From: Balneolales bacterium
GTDB taxonomy: Bacteria; Bacteroidota; Rhodothermia; Balneolales; Cyclonatronaceae
Direction of reading: 5' to 3'
Assembly: GCA_022565805.1 (NCBI GenBank)
Contig: JAIULZ010000026.1
Span: forward strand, 1-37,560
DNA length: 37,560 nt
Both the position numbers and the translations under genes were made by a program. Below are positions 1 to 8,858 of the stretch, in pieces. Every line of letters starts with the position of its first letter. The first letter of the stretch is position 1. The notes under the pieces are model-generated. The model made no database searches, had not been told where the DNA came from, and saw nothing but the letters and a program-made list of their open reading frames with translations.

Positions 1-671
1 TTATTTTTGCTCCAAGGAAGAAGGCGGGCAAAAGAGTGGTTTTGCAAAGCTTTCTATTAATCTAACAGACAAATATACAAAATAAAGCGTGTATATAGCA
101 GTCTTCCATATCTCGCCCTACGGTTAGTGACAATTTTGGAACCTATTATTCCAATTTTTTATCTCATAAGACTCATTTCACTTAATAGAAGACTTTGAAA
201 ACCATTAGTTTTGTTCGTATTCCAGGGCTAGATCATAAAGTGGAGTCTAGAATATCAATTTAAAGACACTCTTGCTTCATGATACAAAAAACTGACGATG
301 AGCAGTTGCCAAAAGTTTTCTTAAAGATATTGGTCAAAAAATCTGGCATCTGCATAGTTCAAGATAAAAAGTGCTTTTTTCTGTTATTGACAGAAGGTTA
401 TGGTCATACTGCTTAGCTCATTCAACGGGTTGTATTCAATCAAAATTGAACGCCTACAACTCTGTAGCTTAAGGGTTCATTACTTATTGTTGGAAAAGGA
501 AGAATTTGAATGATTCGGTTTTATAGAATTATATTGCATTAAGACCAAATATCGTGATAATGCCTGGTCTGAAATGCTGTAAGCTCAGAATCAGGTTTTA
601 AATACGAAGCGGATTCTCTAATTTGGAATAGGTTTAAATAGCACATCACCTGATAGCCTATTACTTATTAA
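1..671. other. Gene-free region upstream of the nuo operon
   Basis: I find no open frame with recognisable protein character on either strand. Short frames are broken by stops. One minus-strand frame of about 40 codons ends at the window edge with no start codon and no recognised motif. Near the downstream end there is a weak inverted repeat (AGAATC at 587-592, GATTCT at 612-617). The nuo promoter must lie here or further upstream; TAGGTTTA at 629-636 resembles the Bacteroidota -7 element TAnnTTTG but has no TTG at the expected -33 spacing, so I do not call it. The stretch could hold decayed sequence or long regulatory leader. Confidence 0.5.
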
Positions 672-752
672 TTGATATTCACCAACATTGGAAGTAAATT
701 TGCCCGATTATTAAATAAGAAGCTTTTTACCGATTCATTTCAACCTTTGAAC

Positions 753-1130
753 ATGATTGAAGTTTATTTTCCGATATTTGTTTTATTCGGAATTGCCTTT
801 GTATTGGCAATCATACTAGCCACTCTGTCCCGGATTTTAGGTCCGCATCGTCCAAACGCTCCTAAACTCAGGCCATATGAAAGCGGTATGGACCCTGTTG
901 GAGACGCGAAAGAGCGCTACTCCGTTAGCTTTTATATGGTAGCTATGGAGTTTATCGTATTCGACCTGGAAATCATTTTTATTTATCCATGGGCTGTGCG
1001 ATTCAGAGAATTGGGCTTTGGAACGTTCTTTGCCGTTATGATATTTATTTTGATACTTACACTCGGTTTAATTTATACGCTGAAGAAAGAATCTAAAAAC
1101 TTTTCTATTAGCAGACCGAAAATCAACTAA
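753..1130 (+). CDS. nuoA: NADH-quinone oxidoreductase subunit A
   Basis: A membrane subunit of complex I (NADH:quinone oxidoreductase) at the junction of the peripheral and membrane arms. From the ATG at 753 the product is 125 aa, the usual family size, with three membrane segments at about 5-27, 58-80 and 88-110. The conserved loop YESGMDPVG (42-50), followed by [15 protein letters not shown], is diagnostic of NuoA and carries the acidic residues seen in the quinone-channel loop of the family. The frame stays open upstream to a TTG at 672, which would add 27 residues with no family counterpart, so I chose the ATG. It is the first gene of nuoA-H, 8 nt before nuoB. Confidence 0.95.
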   Translation: MIEVYFPIFVLFGIAFVLAIILATLSRILGPHRPNAPKLRPYESGMDPVGDAKERYSVSFYMVAMEFIVFDLEIIFIYPWAVRFRELGFGTFFAVMIFILILTLGLIYTLKKESKNFSISRPKIN

Positions 1131-1138
1131 CTATTACT

Positions 1139-1624
1139 ATGAGTCTGGAAAAAACACTTGATAATCAGGGTTTTTTAACCACAAATCTTGATTTTATTAC
1201 AAATTGGGCACGCGCTAATGCAATGTGGCCAATGCCAATGGGCTTAGCATGCTGCGCTATAGAAATGATGGCATTCGCAGGTCCTAAATATGATGCATCC
1301 CGTTTTGGATCGGAGGTGATGAGATTTTCACCACGGCAGAGCGATGTTATGATTGTAGCAGGATGGTGCACGTATAAAATGTCTCACGCAATACGCAGAA
1401 TTTGGGATCAAATGCCTGATCCAAAATGGTGTATCGCCATGGGGGCTTGTGCATCTACCGGTGGTATGCACAGATGCTATGGTGTTGTTCAGGGTGTCGA
1501 TAATTTTATTCCTGTAGATGTTTACGTCTCCGGATGTCCGCCACGCCCCGATGCCCTGCTGAATGCACTCATGCAAATTCAGGAAAAAGTAAAAACAGAG
1601 CATTCTACAGTATACGACGGCTGA
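1139..1624 (+). CDS. nuoB: NADH-quinone oxidoreductase subunit B
   Basis: The complex I subunit that binds the terminal [4Fe-4S] cluster N2, the direct electron donor to quinone. The product is 161 aa, normal for the family. The four cluster ligands are visible: the adjacent pair Cys38-Cys39 in GLACCAIEM, Cys104 in GACASTGG and Cys133 in VSGCPPRPD. The [10 protein letters not shown] lead-in and [17 protein letters not shown] are typical of NuoB. It is translated right after nuoA and 43 nt before nuoC. All ligands are intact, so I expect a functional protein. Confidence 0.97.
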   Translation: MSLEKTLDNQGFLTTNLDFITNWARANAMWPMPMGLACCAIEMMAFAGPKYDASRFGSEVMRFSPRQSDVMIVAGWCTYKMSHAIRRIWDQMPDPKWCIAMGACASTGGMHRCYGVVQGVDNFIPVDVYVSGCPPRPDALLNALMQIQEKVKTEHSTVYDG

Positions 1625-1667
1625 TTCAGCTATTTTTTTAACTTTTCTAGTTGTACAACTATTATAT

Positions 1668-2174
1668 ATGAGCAGAACAGAAAAACTGCAGTCTGTAATT
1701 GAAGACCTCAAAAATCAATTTGAGGGTGATATTATTGAAATCAAACAACATGCCGGAGATCAACAGATTCGTGTATCTTTGAATAAGATACATGATGTAT
1801 GTGAGTATCTTTTTCAAAAACATCATTTTGCCTATTTGGTTGATGTTTTTGGAGCAGACCGATTCACTTCTGAAGATCGTTTCGAGGTAATTTATCACAT
1901 TGTTTCGCTTAAAACTGGTGTTCGCATCTTTTTGAAGACATGGTGTTCCGAAGAAAATCCTGTGGTGCCAACTGTAACCGATATATGGGAAGGTGCAAAC
2001 TGGAACGAACGCGAAGTTTGGGATATGTTCGGCATTCGATTTGAAGGACACCCCGACCTCAGACGCATTTTTATGCCAGAAGATTTCACCTATCATCCAT
2101 TGCGTAAAGAGTTTCCTCTTTTGGGTATACCTGGCTCTATCGATTTACCTACCACCACTCCGGACTCTGAATAA
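1668..2174 (+). CDS. nuoC: NADH-quinone oxidoreductase subunit C (30 kDa)
   Basis: A peripheral-arm subunit of complex I that packs against NuoD and carries no cofactor. It is 168 aa, a stand-alone NuoC, not the fused NuoCD of enterobacteria. The 30-kDa subunit signature spans about residues 107-151: NWNEREVWDMFGIRF, then HPDLRRIFMPEDF and HPLRKEFPL. The start is ATG at 1668 after an AT-rich 43-nt spacer from nuoB; nuoD follows after 18 nt. Confidence 0.96.
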   Translation: MSRTEKLQSVIEDLKNQFEGDIIEIKQHAGDQQIRVSLNKIHDVCEYLFQKHHFAYLVDVFGADRFTSEDRFEVIYHIVSLKTGVRIFLKTWCSEENPVVPTVTDIWEGANWNEREVWDMFGIRFEGHPDLRRIFMPEDFTYHPLRKEFPLLGIPGSIDLPTTTPDSE

Positions 2175-2192
2175 ACAGCAGTTGTAAATACT

Positions 2193-3482
2193 ATGGAATT
2201 AAAAAACTCAATTCTCGATAAATCCAAACCAACTTTCTTTGAAAAGCATCAAAATGCTTTGTACAAGAGTCTTGAGGATAAACATACTACAGTCGAAGTA
2301 GAACAAGATCCACTTGGTACAAGAATGATCTTAAACATGGGTCCGCAGCATCCGGCTACTCATGGCGTACTTCGTTTATTGCTAGAACTCGAAGGCGAAA
2401 AGATTCTGCGTAACCGGCTGGATATTGGTTATCTGCACAGAGGTATAGAGAAAATTGCGGAGAATAAAACCTATCAGGAGTTCATGCCCTATACCGATCG
2501 CATGGACTATCTCTCCCCTTACAGCAATAATGTTGCTTTGTGCACAGCGGTAGAAAAAATTGCTCAAATAGAAGTACCAGACCGGGCTCAGTATATACGT
2601 ATGATTGGCGCCGAGCTGGCAAGAATTTCATCACACCTTTTGTTCCTTGGAGCCATGGTTATGGATACGGGAGCTATTTCTTTCTTTATCTGGACATTTA
2701 AGGAAAGAGAAAGGATTTACGACATTTTCGATAATTTCGGTGGTCACCGCTTCACTATTTCTCATTGTAGAATTGGTGGTGTTCATAACGATCTTACTCC
2801 TGAATGTATCTCTATGATTAAAGAATTCACGGAGAGCTTTCCTAAAGAGCACAGCGACTGGCTAAAACTACTCAACAAAAATAGAATTTTTTACGATCGT
2901 AATGCCAATGTAGGCAACATAACCTACGATCAGGCCCTTCAGCTTGGTGTTACAGGTCCGAATATTCGAGCAGTAGGGGTACCTTACGACATACGCAAAT
3001 TCGACCCATATTTAAAATACGACGAAGTAGAATTCGATATACCAACCCGTCTTGAGGGCGATAATTTATCCAGGTATTTTATACGTATGGAAGAGATGCT
3101 CGAAAGTATACGTATTATTCGTCAGTGTCTCGACAAAATGACCCCCGGCCCAATTCGAACAGATAATGCCAAGCAAACCTATCCTTCCAAAGACGAAGTA
3201 TATTATTCGATGGAAGGCCTTATTCATGATTTTATGATGACGGATACAGGTATTTGTCCGCCCGCCGGTGTTGAGTGCTACCACGCAGTGGAAGCGCCAA
3301 AAGGCGAGCTCGGTTTTTACATCCAAAGCGACGGCACAGGTCATCCCTGGCGAATGAAAATTAAATCGCCTTCTTTCACAAACCTTCAGGGCTTAGAAAA
3401 AATGTTAGATGGCGAAATGATTGCCGATACAGTAGTTATGATTGGTGGAATTGATCCGGTAATGGGAGAATCAGATAAATAA
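2193..3482 (+). CDS. nuoD: NADH-quinone oxidoreductase subunit D (49 kDa)
   Basis: The 49-kDa subunit of complex I, homologous to the large subunit of [NiFe] hydrogenases, which forms the quinone site with NuoB. It is 429 aa with about 45 extra N-terminal residues before the conserved core. GPQHPATHGVLR (50-61) carries the conserved quinone-site histidines, and TDRMDY (101-106) ends in the tyrosine expected to contact the quinone headgroup. RIGGVHNDLTP and VECYHAVEAPKGELGFY are further family blocks. The hydrogenase Ni-Fe cysteines are absent, as expected for a NuoD. The stop is 2 nt before nuoE, consistent with translational coupling. Confidence 0.97.
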   Translation: MELKNSILDKSKPTFFEKHQNALYKSLEDKHTTVEVEQDPLGTRMILNMGPQHPATHGVLRLLLELEGEKILRNRLDIGYLHRGIEKIAENKTYQEFMPYTDRMDYLSPYSNNVALCTAVEKIAQIEVPDRAQYIRMIGAELARISSHLLFLGAMVMDTGAISFFIWTFKERERIYDIFDNFGGHRFTISHCRIGGVHNDLTPECISMIKEFTESFPKEHSDWLKLLNKNRIFYDRNANVGNITYDQALQLGVTGPNIRAVGVPYDIRKFDPYLKYDEVEFDIPTRLEGDNLSRYFIRMEEMLESIRIIRQCLDKMTPGPIRTDNAKQTYPSKDEVYYSMEGLIHDFMMTDTGICPPAGVECYHAVEAPKGELGFYIQSDGTGHPWRMKIKSPSFTNLQGLEKMLDGEMIADTVVMIGGIDPVMGESDK

Positions 3483-3484
3483 TT

Positions 3485-4030
3485 ATGAGCGAAACATTCG
3501 AATTTACTAAAGAAGAGCTGGCCGAAATAGATAAAATCAAAGCAAAATATCCGGATAAAAAATCACCGGTGATGCCAGTGTTGTGGCTTGCTCAGAACAA
3601 GTTTGGCCATGTCGAACCCGAAGTTCAGCAACTTGTAGCCAAAACTCTCGATATACCGGCTGCACACGTTTACGGGGTAGTAAGCTTCTACACTCAATAT
3701 TATGGCACCCGAAAAGGAAAATTTGTTTTTGATGTGTGCACTACATTAACATGCCAGCTTTGTGGCGGGTACGATATTTTGCATCATCTTGAAGATAAAT
3801 TAGGTATTAAAGCCGGTGAAACTACAGAAGACGGTATGTTTAGCATACAATCTGTTGAGTGTTTAGGTGCCTGTGGTTATGCCCCTATGATGCAGATAAC
3901 CAATGGCGTTTATTGCAACCATCTTACAAAAGAAAAAGTAGACCGGATAGTTGATGATCTAAAAGCCGGCAAAATGCCTGAATTTGAACAAATTCCTTTC
4001 CCGCAACACCAGAACGAATCTTCTAAATAA
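3485..4030 (+). CDS. nuoE: NADH-quinone oxidoreductase subunit E (24 kDa)
   Basis: The thioredoxin-fold 24-kDa subunit of the NADH-dehydrogenase module, binding [2Fe-2S] cluster N1a next to NuoF. It is 181 aa. The cluster ligands are Cys85 and Cys90 (C-x4-C in CTTLTCQLCGG) and Cys126 and Cys130 (C-x3-C in ECLGACGYAPM). The helical N-terminal region (LWLAQNKFGHVEPEV) and VYGVVSFYTQY are typical. The last 25 residues are charged and probably flexible. It lies between nuoD (2 nt) and nuoF (11 nt). Confidence 0.97.
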   Translation: MSETFEFTKEELAEIDKIKAKYPDKKSPVMPVLWLAQNKFGHVEPEVQQLVAKTLDIPAAHVYGVVSFYTQYYGTRKGKFVFDVCTTLTCQLCGGYDILHHLEDKLGIKAGETTEDGMFSIQSVECLGACGYAPMMQITNGVYCNHLTKEKVDRIVDDLKAGKMPEFEQIPFPQHQNESSK

Positions 4031-4041
4031 GCAAAACCGTT

Positions 4042-5322
4042 ATGTCTGTAGACTGGAAAAATTTTGAACCTGTTTTATTACCCAAAATACCGGTATTACA
4101 CAAAATAGATGTGTATGAAAAAAACGGTGGCTATGATCAATTAAAAAAAGTTCTTAAAGACTGGACACCCGAAAAAGTAACAAACGAAGTTAAAGCCGCA
4201 AATATTCGCGGAAGAGGTGGTGCAGGATTTAATGCAGGCCTCAAATGGTCTTTCATGCCTAAACCCGACGGCGGACCCAGATATATCGCTGCAAACGGGG
4301 ATGAATCTGAACCAGGTACATTTAAGGATCGTCAGATTTTTGAGTACAATCCACACCTCTTTATTGAAGGTGCAATCATCGCTGGTTTTGCAATGAGTAT
4401 TACTGCCGTTTATGTGTATATCCGCGGCGAATACAAAGACTGGATTGATATGATGCAGAAAGCCGTAGATGATGCCTACGCTAAAGGCTATCTGGGTAAA
4501 AATATTCTGGGCTCCGGCTTTGATATAGATATGTATGTACATTCTGGTGCCGGTGCATATATATGTGGAGAAGAATCGTCTTTGATGGAATCTCTCGAAG
4601 GTAAACGCGGATATCCTCGTGTTAAGCCCCCGTTTCCTGCTCAGAAAGGATTGTGGGGTCGTCCTACAACCATTAATAACATTGAAACACTTGCCAATGT
4701 ACCCCTTGTTATCAAAAATGGTGCAGAGTGGTACACTGGCATTGGAGCAAAAAACCATCCCGGACCAGTTCTATACGGCATTTCCGGCCATGTAAATAGA
4801 CCTGGTGTTTACGAATATCCCACCGGTATGTCTATAAATGATCTCATTTATGATGTATGTGGTGGTGTTCGTGGGGGTAAAAAAGTTAAAGCAGTTATCC
4901 CTGGCGGCTCTTCTACTCCTCCCCTTCGCGGAGATCAACTCGAAGGCGTTTGCATGGATGCCGACAGCCTGCGAACAGCCGGTTCTATGATGGGAACAGC
5001 AGGTATGATCATTATGGACGAAGACACCGATATGGTAGATGTGCTCTGGAGAATCTCTCACTTCTACCATCATGAGTCCTGCGGGCAATGTACGCCTTGT
5101 CGCGATGGAACAGGCTTTTTAGAAAAAACACTCATCAAAATCCGCGATGGTCATGGTGAGATGAGAGATTTAGATTTATTACTTGACCTTTGTACTCAAA
5201 TGGAAGGCCGTACAATTTGCGCCCTGGCAGATGCAGCAGCATGGCCGGTTCGCTACACCGTTACGAGATTCCGCGAAGATTTTGAGAAAAGAGTTAAAAA
5301 TACCGTTTACGCTCTAGCCTAA
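4042..5322 (+). CDS. nuoF: NADH-quinone oxidoreductase subunit F (51 kDa)
   Basis: The NADH- and FMN-binding 51-kDa subunit, where electrons enter complex I. It is 426 aa. The glycine-rich nucleotide motif is GRGGAGFNAGLKWSFMP (57-73), followed by NGDESEPGTFKDR. HSGAGAYICGEESSLMESLEG (from about 167) completes the flavin site. The [4Fe-4S] cluster N3 ligands are Cys347, Cys350 and Cys353 in SCGQCTPCRDG, plus Cys393 in RTICALADAAAWPV. All key residues are present. It sits 10 nt before nuoG, so E, F and G form the usual NADH module gene set. Confidence 0.98.
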   Translation: MSVDWKNFEPVLLPKIPVLHKIDVYEKNGGYDQLKKVLKDWTPEKVTNEVKAANIRGRGGAGFNAGLKWSFMPKPDGGPRYIAANGDESEPGTFKDRQIFEYNPHLFIEGAIIAGFAMSITAVYVYIRGEYKDWIDMMQKAVDDAYAKGYLGKNILGSGFDIDMYVHSGAGAYICGEESSLMESLEGKRGYPRVKPPFPAQKGLWGRPTTINNIETLANVPLVIKNGAEWYTGIGAKNHPGPVLYGISGHVNRPGVYEYPTGMSINDLIYDVCGGVRGGKKVKAVIPGGSSTPPLRGDQLEGVCMDADSLRTAGSMMGTAGMIIMDEDTDMVDVLWRISHFYHHESCGQCTPCRDGTGFLEKTLIKIRDGHGEMRDLDLLLDLCTQMEGRTICALADAAAWPVRYTVTRFREDFEKRVKNTVYALA

Positions 5323-5332
5323 ATTAGTTCAG

Positions 5333-7072
5333 ATGCCCGAAATTTTTATAGATAACGTCCGCTACGAATTCGAAGGTAAGCCTTTGGTACTTCAGTTTAT
5401 GCTGGACCACGGCTTAGATCATCCGTTTTTTTGCTATCATCCTTCACTTTCTATACCAGCTAACTGCCGGCAGTGCTACGTTGAGGCAGGTACACCTGTT
5501 TTTAACAGAGAAACCAATAGCTACGAACTGGATGAGTCTGGAGAAAGAGTTATACGCTTTTTCCCGAAACTAATGACTGCCTGTAGTTTGGAAGCAACAG
5601 ATGGTATGGTTATTAAAACCCATCGTACCAGTGCTCTTGTGGAAAGAGCACAAAAAGATACCATGGAGTTTATTCTTGTAAACCATCCTCTGGATTGTCC
5701 AATCTGCGATCAGGCCGGTGAGTGTCCGTTACAAATACAAACCTACAAATACGGACCCGAAGGATCACGATTTGAACATAAAAAAGTTCATAAGCCTAAG
5801 CGCATCAAGCTTGGCCCAAGAGTAATTTTAGATGCAGAGCGTTGTATTAACTGCACTCGTTGCGTACGCTTTACAGAAGAAATAAGTAAAACTCATCAGC
5901 TTACTATTATTTCCCGTGGTGACAAAAATTACCCTGCTGTAGCTCCAGGTACAGAGTTTGATGATCCTTACTCGCTAAATACAGTTGATATATGCCCGGT
6001 TGGCGCCCTCACGTCTTCAGACTTCCGCTTTAAAGCACGTGTTTGGGAAATGAACCAAACTCCCGGCATAGACATAACTAATGGCAAAGGCTGTAATATA
6101 GACGTGTGGACACGGGATAACGTTGTGATGCGAATTACACCACGCTACAACCCTGCTGTTAATGACCACTGGATGCCCGATTTTGGCAGGGAAGACATCC
6201 GCAGAATGAACGAAAACAGAATTTCAAAGCCAGAAGTACTACTCGATGGCGACCGAATTAAGTCATCCTGGAATAATGCAGAGCTTAATTTTACTGAAAA
6301 TCTTGCGGGATTAGAATCAAATGAGATACTTGTTATCGGCTCAGCATTTTCTAGTGTGGAAGACAACTATGCTGTAAAAAAACTTTTCAGTACACTTGGT
6401 TTTAACCATCAGGTTTTCGTGCCAAATATTAAAGAAGGCTCGGGTGATGGCTTCCTGATTGACGATGATCAGTACCCTAATACCAATGGTTGCCGCCTTC
6501 TTGGTTTCGAAGAACTTACTTCTGAGAAGCTAACTTTGTTGCTATCCAAAGGTAACTTCAAGATGATTGTATCGCTTGAAGACGATCTGGTAGGCAGAGG
6601 TGTTTTAAATGAAGATCTGCTTAAAGAACCCTATTTTGTATACATGGGTTCTAATCACAACAAGACATCTGCTCTGGCAGACCTGATTGTACCCATAGCA
6701 AATTCTGTAGAGCAAAGTTGTTCTTATGTGAATTCAAGCGGAAGAATTCAGCGAACAACTGCAGCTAAGGAAACACTCTATACAAATAGAAGACTTAATT
6801 TAGAAATGTCTGTTGGGCGCCTCGATCGCTATGGTACCAAATTCGATAACTGGGTTACAGACCGTAATCGCATAGACTGTATACCAGCATGGGATTTTAT
6901 AGAACGTGTTGCAACTAATCTGGATAAACAAACAGGCTACGAGTCTGCATCCGAGATTATGGATGAAATTGCTTCTGTATTACCAGCTTTTAATGGTCTT
7001 AGTTACGACAGAATTGATGATGAACTGGGGGTTCAAATCATCGGGGATGTTAGTAAAGTAACTTCTGCCTGA
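5333..7072 (+). CDS. nuoG: NADH-quinone oxidoreductase subunit G (75 kDa), short form
   Basis: The iron-sulfur subunit that carries electrons from NuoF towards NuoI and NuoB. Domains in order: a [2Fe-2S] ferredoxin-like domain (Cys34, Cys45, Cys48, Cys84), the His-ligated N5 cluster (His118, Cys122, Cys125, Cys131 in HPLDCPICDQAGECP), the N4 cluster (Cys171, Cys174, Cys177 and Cys221 in DICPVGALT), then a shortened molybdopterin-oxidoreductase-like domain. It is 579 aa, clearly shorter than the roughly 780-910 aa of the Thermus and E. coli proteins. The place where those proteins carry the extra N7 cluster here reads TPGIDITNGKGC (243-254), with one cysteine only, so N7 is predicted absent. 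nuoH follows after 29 nt. Confidence 0.95.
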   Translation: MPEIFIDNVRYEFEGKPLVLQFMLDHGLDHPFFCYHPSLSIPANCRQCYVEAGTPVFNRETNSYELDESGERVIRFFPKLMTACSLEATDGMVIKTHRTSALVERAQKDTMEFILVNHPLDCPICDQAGECPLQIQTYKYGPEGSRFEHKKVHKPKRIKLGPRVILDAERCINCTRCVRFTEEISKTHQLTIISRGDKNYPAVAPGTEFDDPYSLNTVDICPVGALTSSDFRFKARVWEMNQTPGIDITNGKGCNIDVWTRDNVVMRITPRYNPAVNDHWMPDFGREDIRRMNENRISKPEVLLDGDRIKSSWNNAELNFTENLAGLESNEILVIGSAFSSVEDNYAVKKLFSTLGFNHQVFVPNIKEGSGDGFLIDDDQYPNTNGCRLLGFEELTSEKLTLLLSKGNFKMIVSLEDDLVGRGVLNEDLLKEPYFVYMGSNHNKTSALADLIVPIANSVEQSCSYVNSSGRIQRTTAAKETLYTNRRLNLEMSVGRLDRYGTKFDNWVTDRNRIDCIPAWDFIERVATNLDKQTGYESASEIMDEIASVLPAFNGLSYDRIDDELGVQIIGDVSKVTSA

Positions 7073-7101
7073 TTTAATTACATTTAATTGAAAACCGTTT
7101 A

Positions 7102-8118
7102 ATGGAATATCCAATAGTATCCTCCTATCTGATTTTAGCAGTCTCTTTGGCTTTTCTGCTACAATCAGCTGCCGTATGTGTTTATGCCGAGCGCAGGATA
7201 GCTGCTTTTATTCAATACAGGGTTGGACCAAACAGGGTTGGTCCTTTTGGCGCACTACAGCCGCTCGCAGACGTTATAAAGCTCATCTTTAAAGAAGATG
7301 TTACGCCTATATACGGGAATAAAACGCTTCATACCGTTGCACCACTTATTCCGGTAGTTACAGCTCTTCTTACAATAGCCGTAATTCCTTTTGGTGACGG
7401 TCTTTTTATTGTTGATTTAAATGTAGGCGTGCTTTACCTGCTGGCTGTAGCTTCTTTGGGTGTATATGGTGTTACCATGGCCGGTTGGGCATCTAACAGT
7501 AAATATTCTCTTTTTGGTGGTTTACGAGCTGCTGCTCAAATGCTTAGCTACGAACTTCCAATGGGTATGGCTGTCGCCTCTATGGTTTTGTTTGCTGGTT
7601 CCCTATCTCTTATTGATATGGTAAATACGCAAATGTACTGGTGGGGCGTTTTTGTTAATCCCATTGGGTTTATCATTTTCGTGGTCGCTACGTTTGCAGA
7701 GGCTAACCGCACACCTTTCGACCTGGTTGAAGCCGAACAAGAGCTTGTTGGTGGTTTCCATACCGAATACAGCTCCATGAAGTTTGGTATGTTCTTTCTT
7801 GCAGAGTATATGCACGTAGTAATTGGAAGTATGCTTATTACTACGTTTTTCCTTGGTGGTTACCATCTTCCGTTTGCCGGTTACTATGCCCACTTGTTGC
7901 CAGAAGCAGGTACATGGGCTAAAGCCTTGCTCGATATTCATGTTTTCCTTGGCAAAACCGCCTTTATGGTATTTGTATTTATTTGGGTACGATGGACAAT
8001 CCCAAGATTTAAGTATAACCAACTCATGAGTTTGGGATGGGCTAAACTACTGCCTCTTTCAATTGCGAATTTTGTGATTATTGCGTTTATCTTAATGGTC
8101 ATTCATACGTATATGTAG
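7102..8118 (+). CDS. nuoH: NADH-quinone oxidoreductase subunit H
   Basis: The membrane subunit that joins the peripheral arm to the membrane arm and shapes the quinone tunnel. It is 338 aa with about eight hydrophobic segments. The family signatures are complete: AERRIAAFIQYRVGPNRVGP near the N terminus, and EANRTPFDLVEAEQELVGGF with YSSMKFGMFFLAEY in the central loop, where the conserved acidic residues of the E-channel lie. It is the last gene of the operon: a strong terminator follows about 80 nt downstream and nuoI is not next to it. Confidence 0.97.
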   Translation: MEYPIVSSYLILAVSLAFLLQSAAVCVYAERRIAAFIQYRVGPNRVGPFGALQPLADVIKLIFKEDVTPIYGNKTLHTVAPLIPVVTALLTIAVIPFGDGLFIVDLNVGVLYLLAVASLGVYGVTMAGWASNSKYSLFGGLRAAAQMLSYELPMGMAVASMVLFAGSLSLIDMVNTQMYWWGVFVNPIGFIIFVVATFAEANRTPFDLVEAEQELVGGFHTEYSSMKFGMFFLAEYMHVVIGSMLITTFFLGGYHLPFAGYYAHLLPEAGTWAKALLDIHVFLGKTAFMVFVFIWVRWTIPRFKYNQLMSLGWAKLLPLSIANFVIIAFILMVIHTYM

Positions 8119-8200
8119 GTATAAATAATTGTAATGCCATCATGGCTACTATTAGTCAGCCTGGTGTACATTTCTATACATACCATCAACTTTTAAAAAG

Positions 8201-8236
8201 GAGCCGGGATTGTACTCAATTCCGGCTCTTTTTTTT
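8201..8236 (+). terminator. Rho-independent terminator after nuoH
   Basis: An 11-bp stem with one G-T wobble (GAGCCGGGATT at 8201-8211, AATTCCGGCTC at 8218-8228) closes a 6-nt loop and is followed directly by eight T residues (8229-8236). It sits 83 nt downstream of the nuoH stop and should end the nuoA-H transcript. Confidence 0.92.
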
Positions 8237-8388
8237 AGATGATGCGTTTATATTTGCTAACCGACCTAACACATACAAAAAACGCTTTAGCTTTTTCTGT
8301 TAAGTATTATTTTTTCTTAACTATACCGAAATATCAGTAGCACTATATTTTTTTATTACTTTTAGTTTAATCCCCCCTACTAACTCTT

Positions 8389-8832
8389 ATGAAATCAAAA
8401 AAAAGAGTCATCGGCAGAGTTGAGTCTATAGGTTTTCCTGAATTCGGAATAACCGAGATTGATGCTAAAATTGATACTGGGGCGTACACTTCTGCCATAC
8501 ATTGCCATGAAGTAAAAGCTTTTATGAAAGACGATGAGGAATGGGTCAGGTTTAAATTACTGGATCCTCACCATCCCGCTTTTAATCATAAAGAATTTAC
8601 AATGCCTGTCTTTGCAAGAAAGCGCATCAAAAATAGTTTTGGTCAAACCCAAAAACGGATTATTGTACAAACCAAAATGCTTATTTTTGGTAAAAAATAT
8701 AAGATCGAGCTATCGCTGGCCGATCGCTCTAAACTTGAGTTTCCGGTTCTATTGGGTCGAAAAGCTATCAGAAACAGGTTTGTCGTAGATGTTTCTTTAA
8801 AGAATGTTGCCCTCTCTACAAATGAAAGCTAA
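8389..8832 (+). CDS. RimB-like aspartyl-type protease (DUF785, 'ATP-dependent zinc protease' family)
   Basis: A small 147-aa protein of the DUF785/Zn_protease family, whose fold resembles retropepsin-like aspartyl proteases. The likely active-site loop is [14 protein letters not shown], with the DTGA motif at 29-32; the C-terminal block [15 protein letters not shown] is the second conserved family segment. The annotation 'ATP-dependent zinc protease' is historical, and I see no ATP-binding motif and no HExxH. In pseudomonads a homologue (RimB) is encoded with RimK and modulates RimK-dependent modification of ribosomal protein S6. Here it is 26 nt upstream of rimK in the same orientation, supporting a shared function. 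Cytoplasmic: no signal peptide. Confidence 0.85.
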   Translation: MKSKKRVIGRVESIGFPEFGITEIDAKIDTGAYTSAIHCHEVKAFMKDDEEWVRFKLLDPHHPAFNHKEFTMPVFARKRIKNSFGQTQKRIIVQTKMLIFGKKYKIELSLADRSKLEFPVLLGRKAIRNRFVVDVSLKNVALSTNES

Positions 8833-8858
8833 AAATACTTAAGAAGGATTTATACCAC

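Noticed and set aside
672-752. 27-residue N-terminal extension of NuoA from a TTG start
   Set aside because: No NuoA counterpart for the extra residues; the ATG at 753 starts directly at the hydrophobic segment expected for the family.
4141-4758. Minus-strand open frame of 205 codons inside nuoF
   Set aside because: It lies wholly antisense to a highly conserved gene and its translation has no family features.
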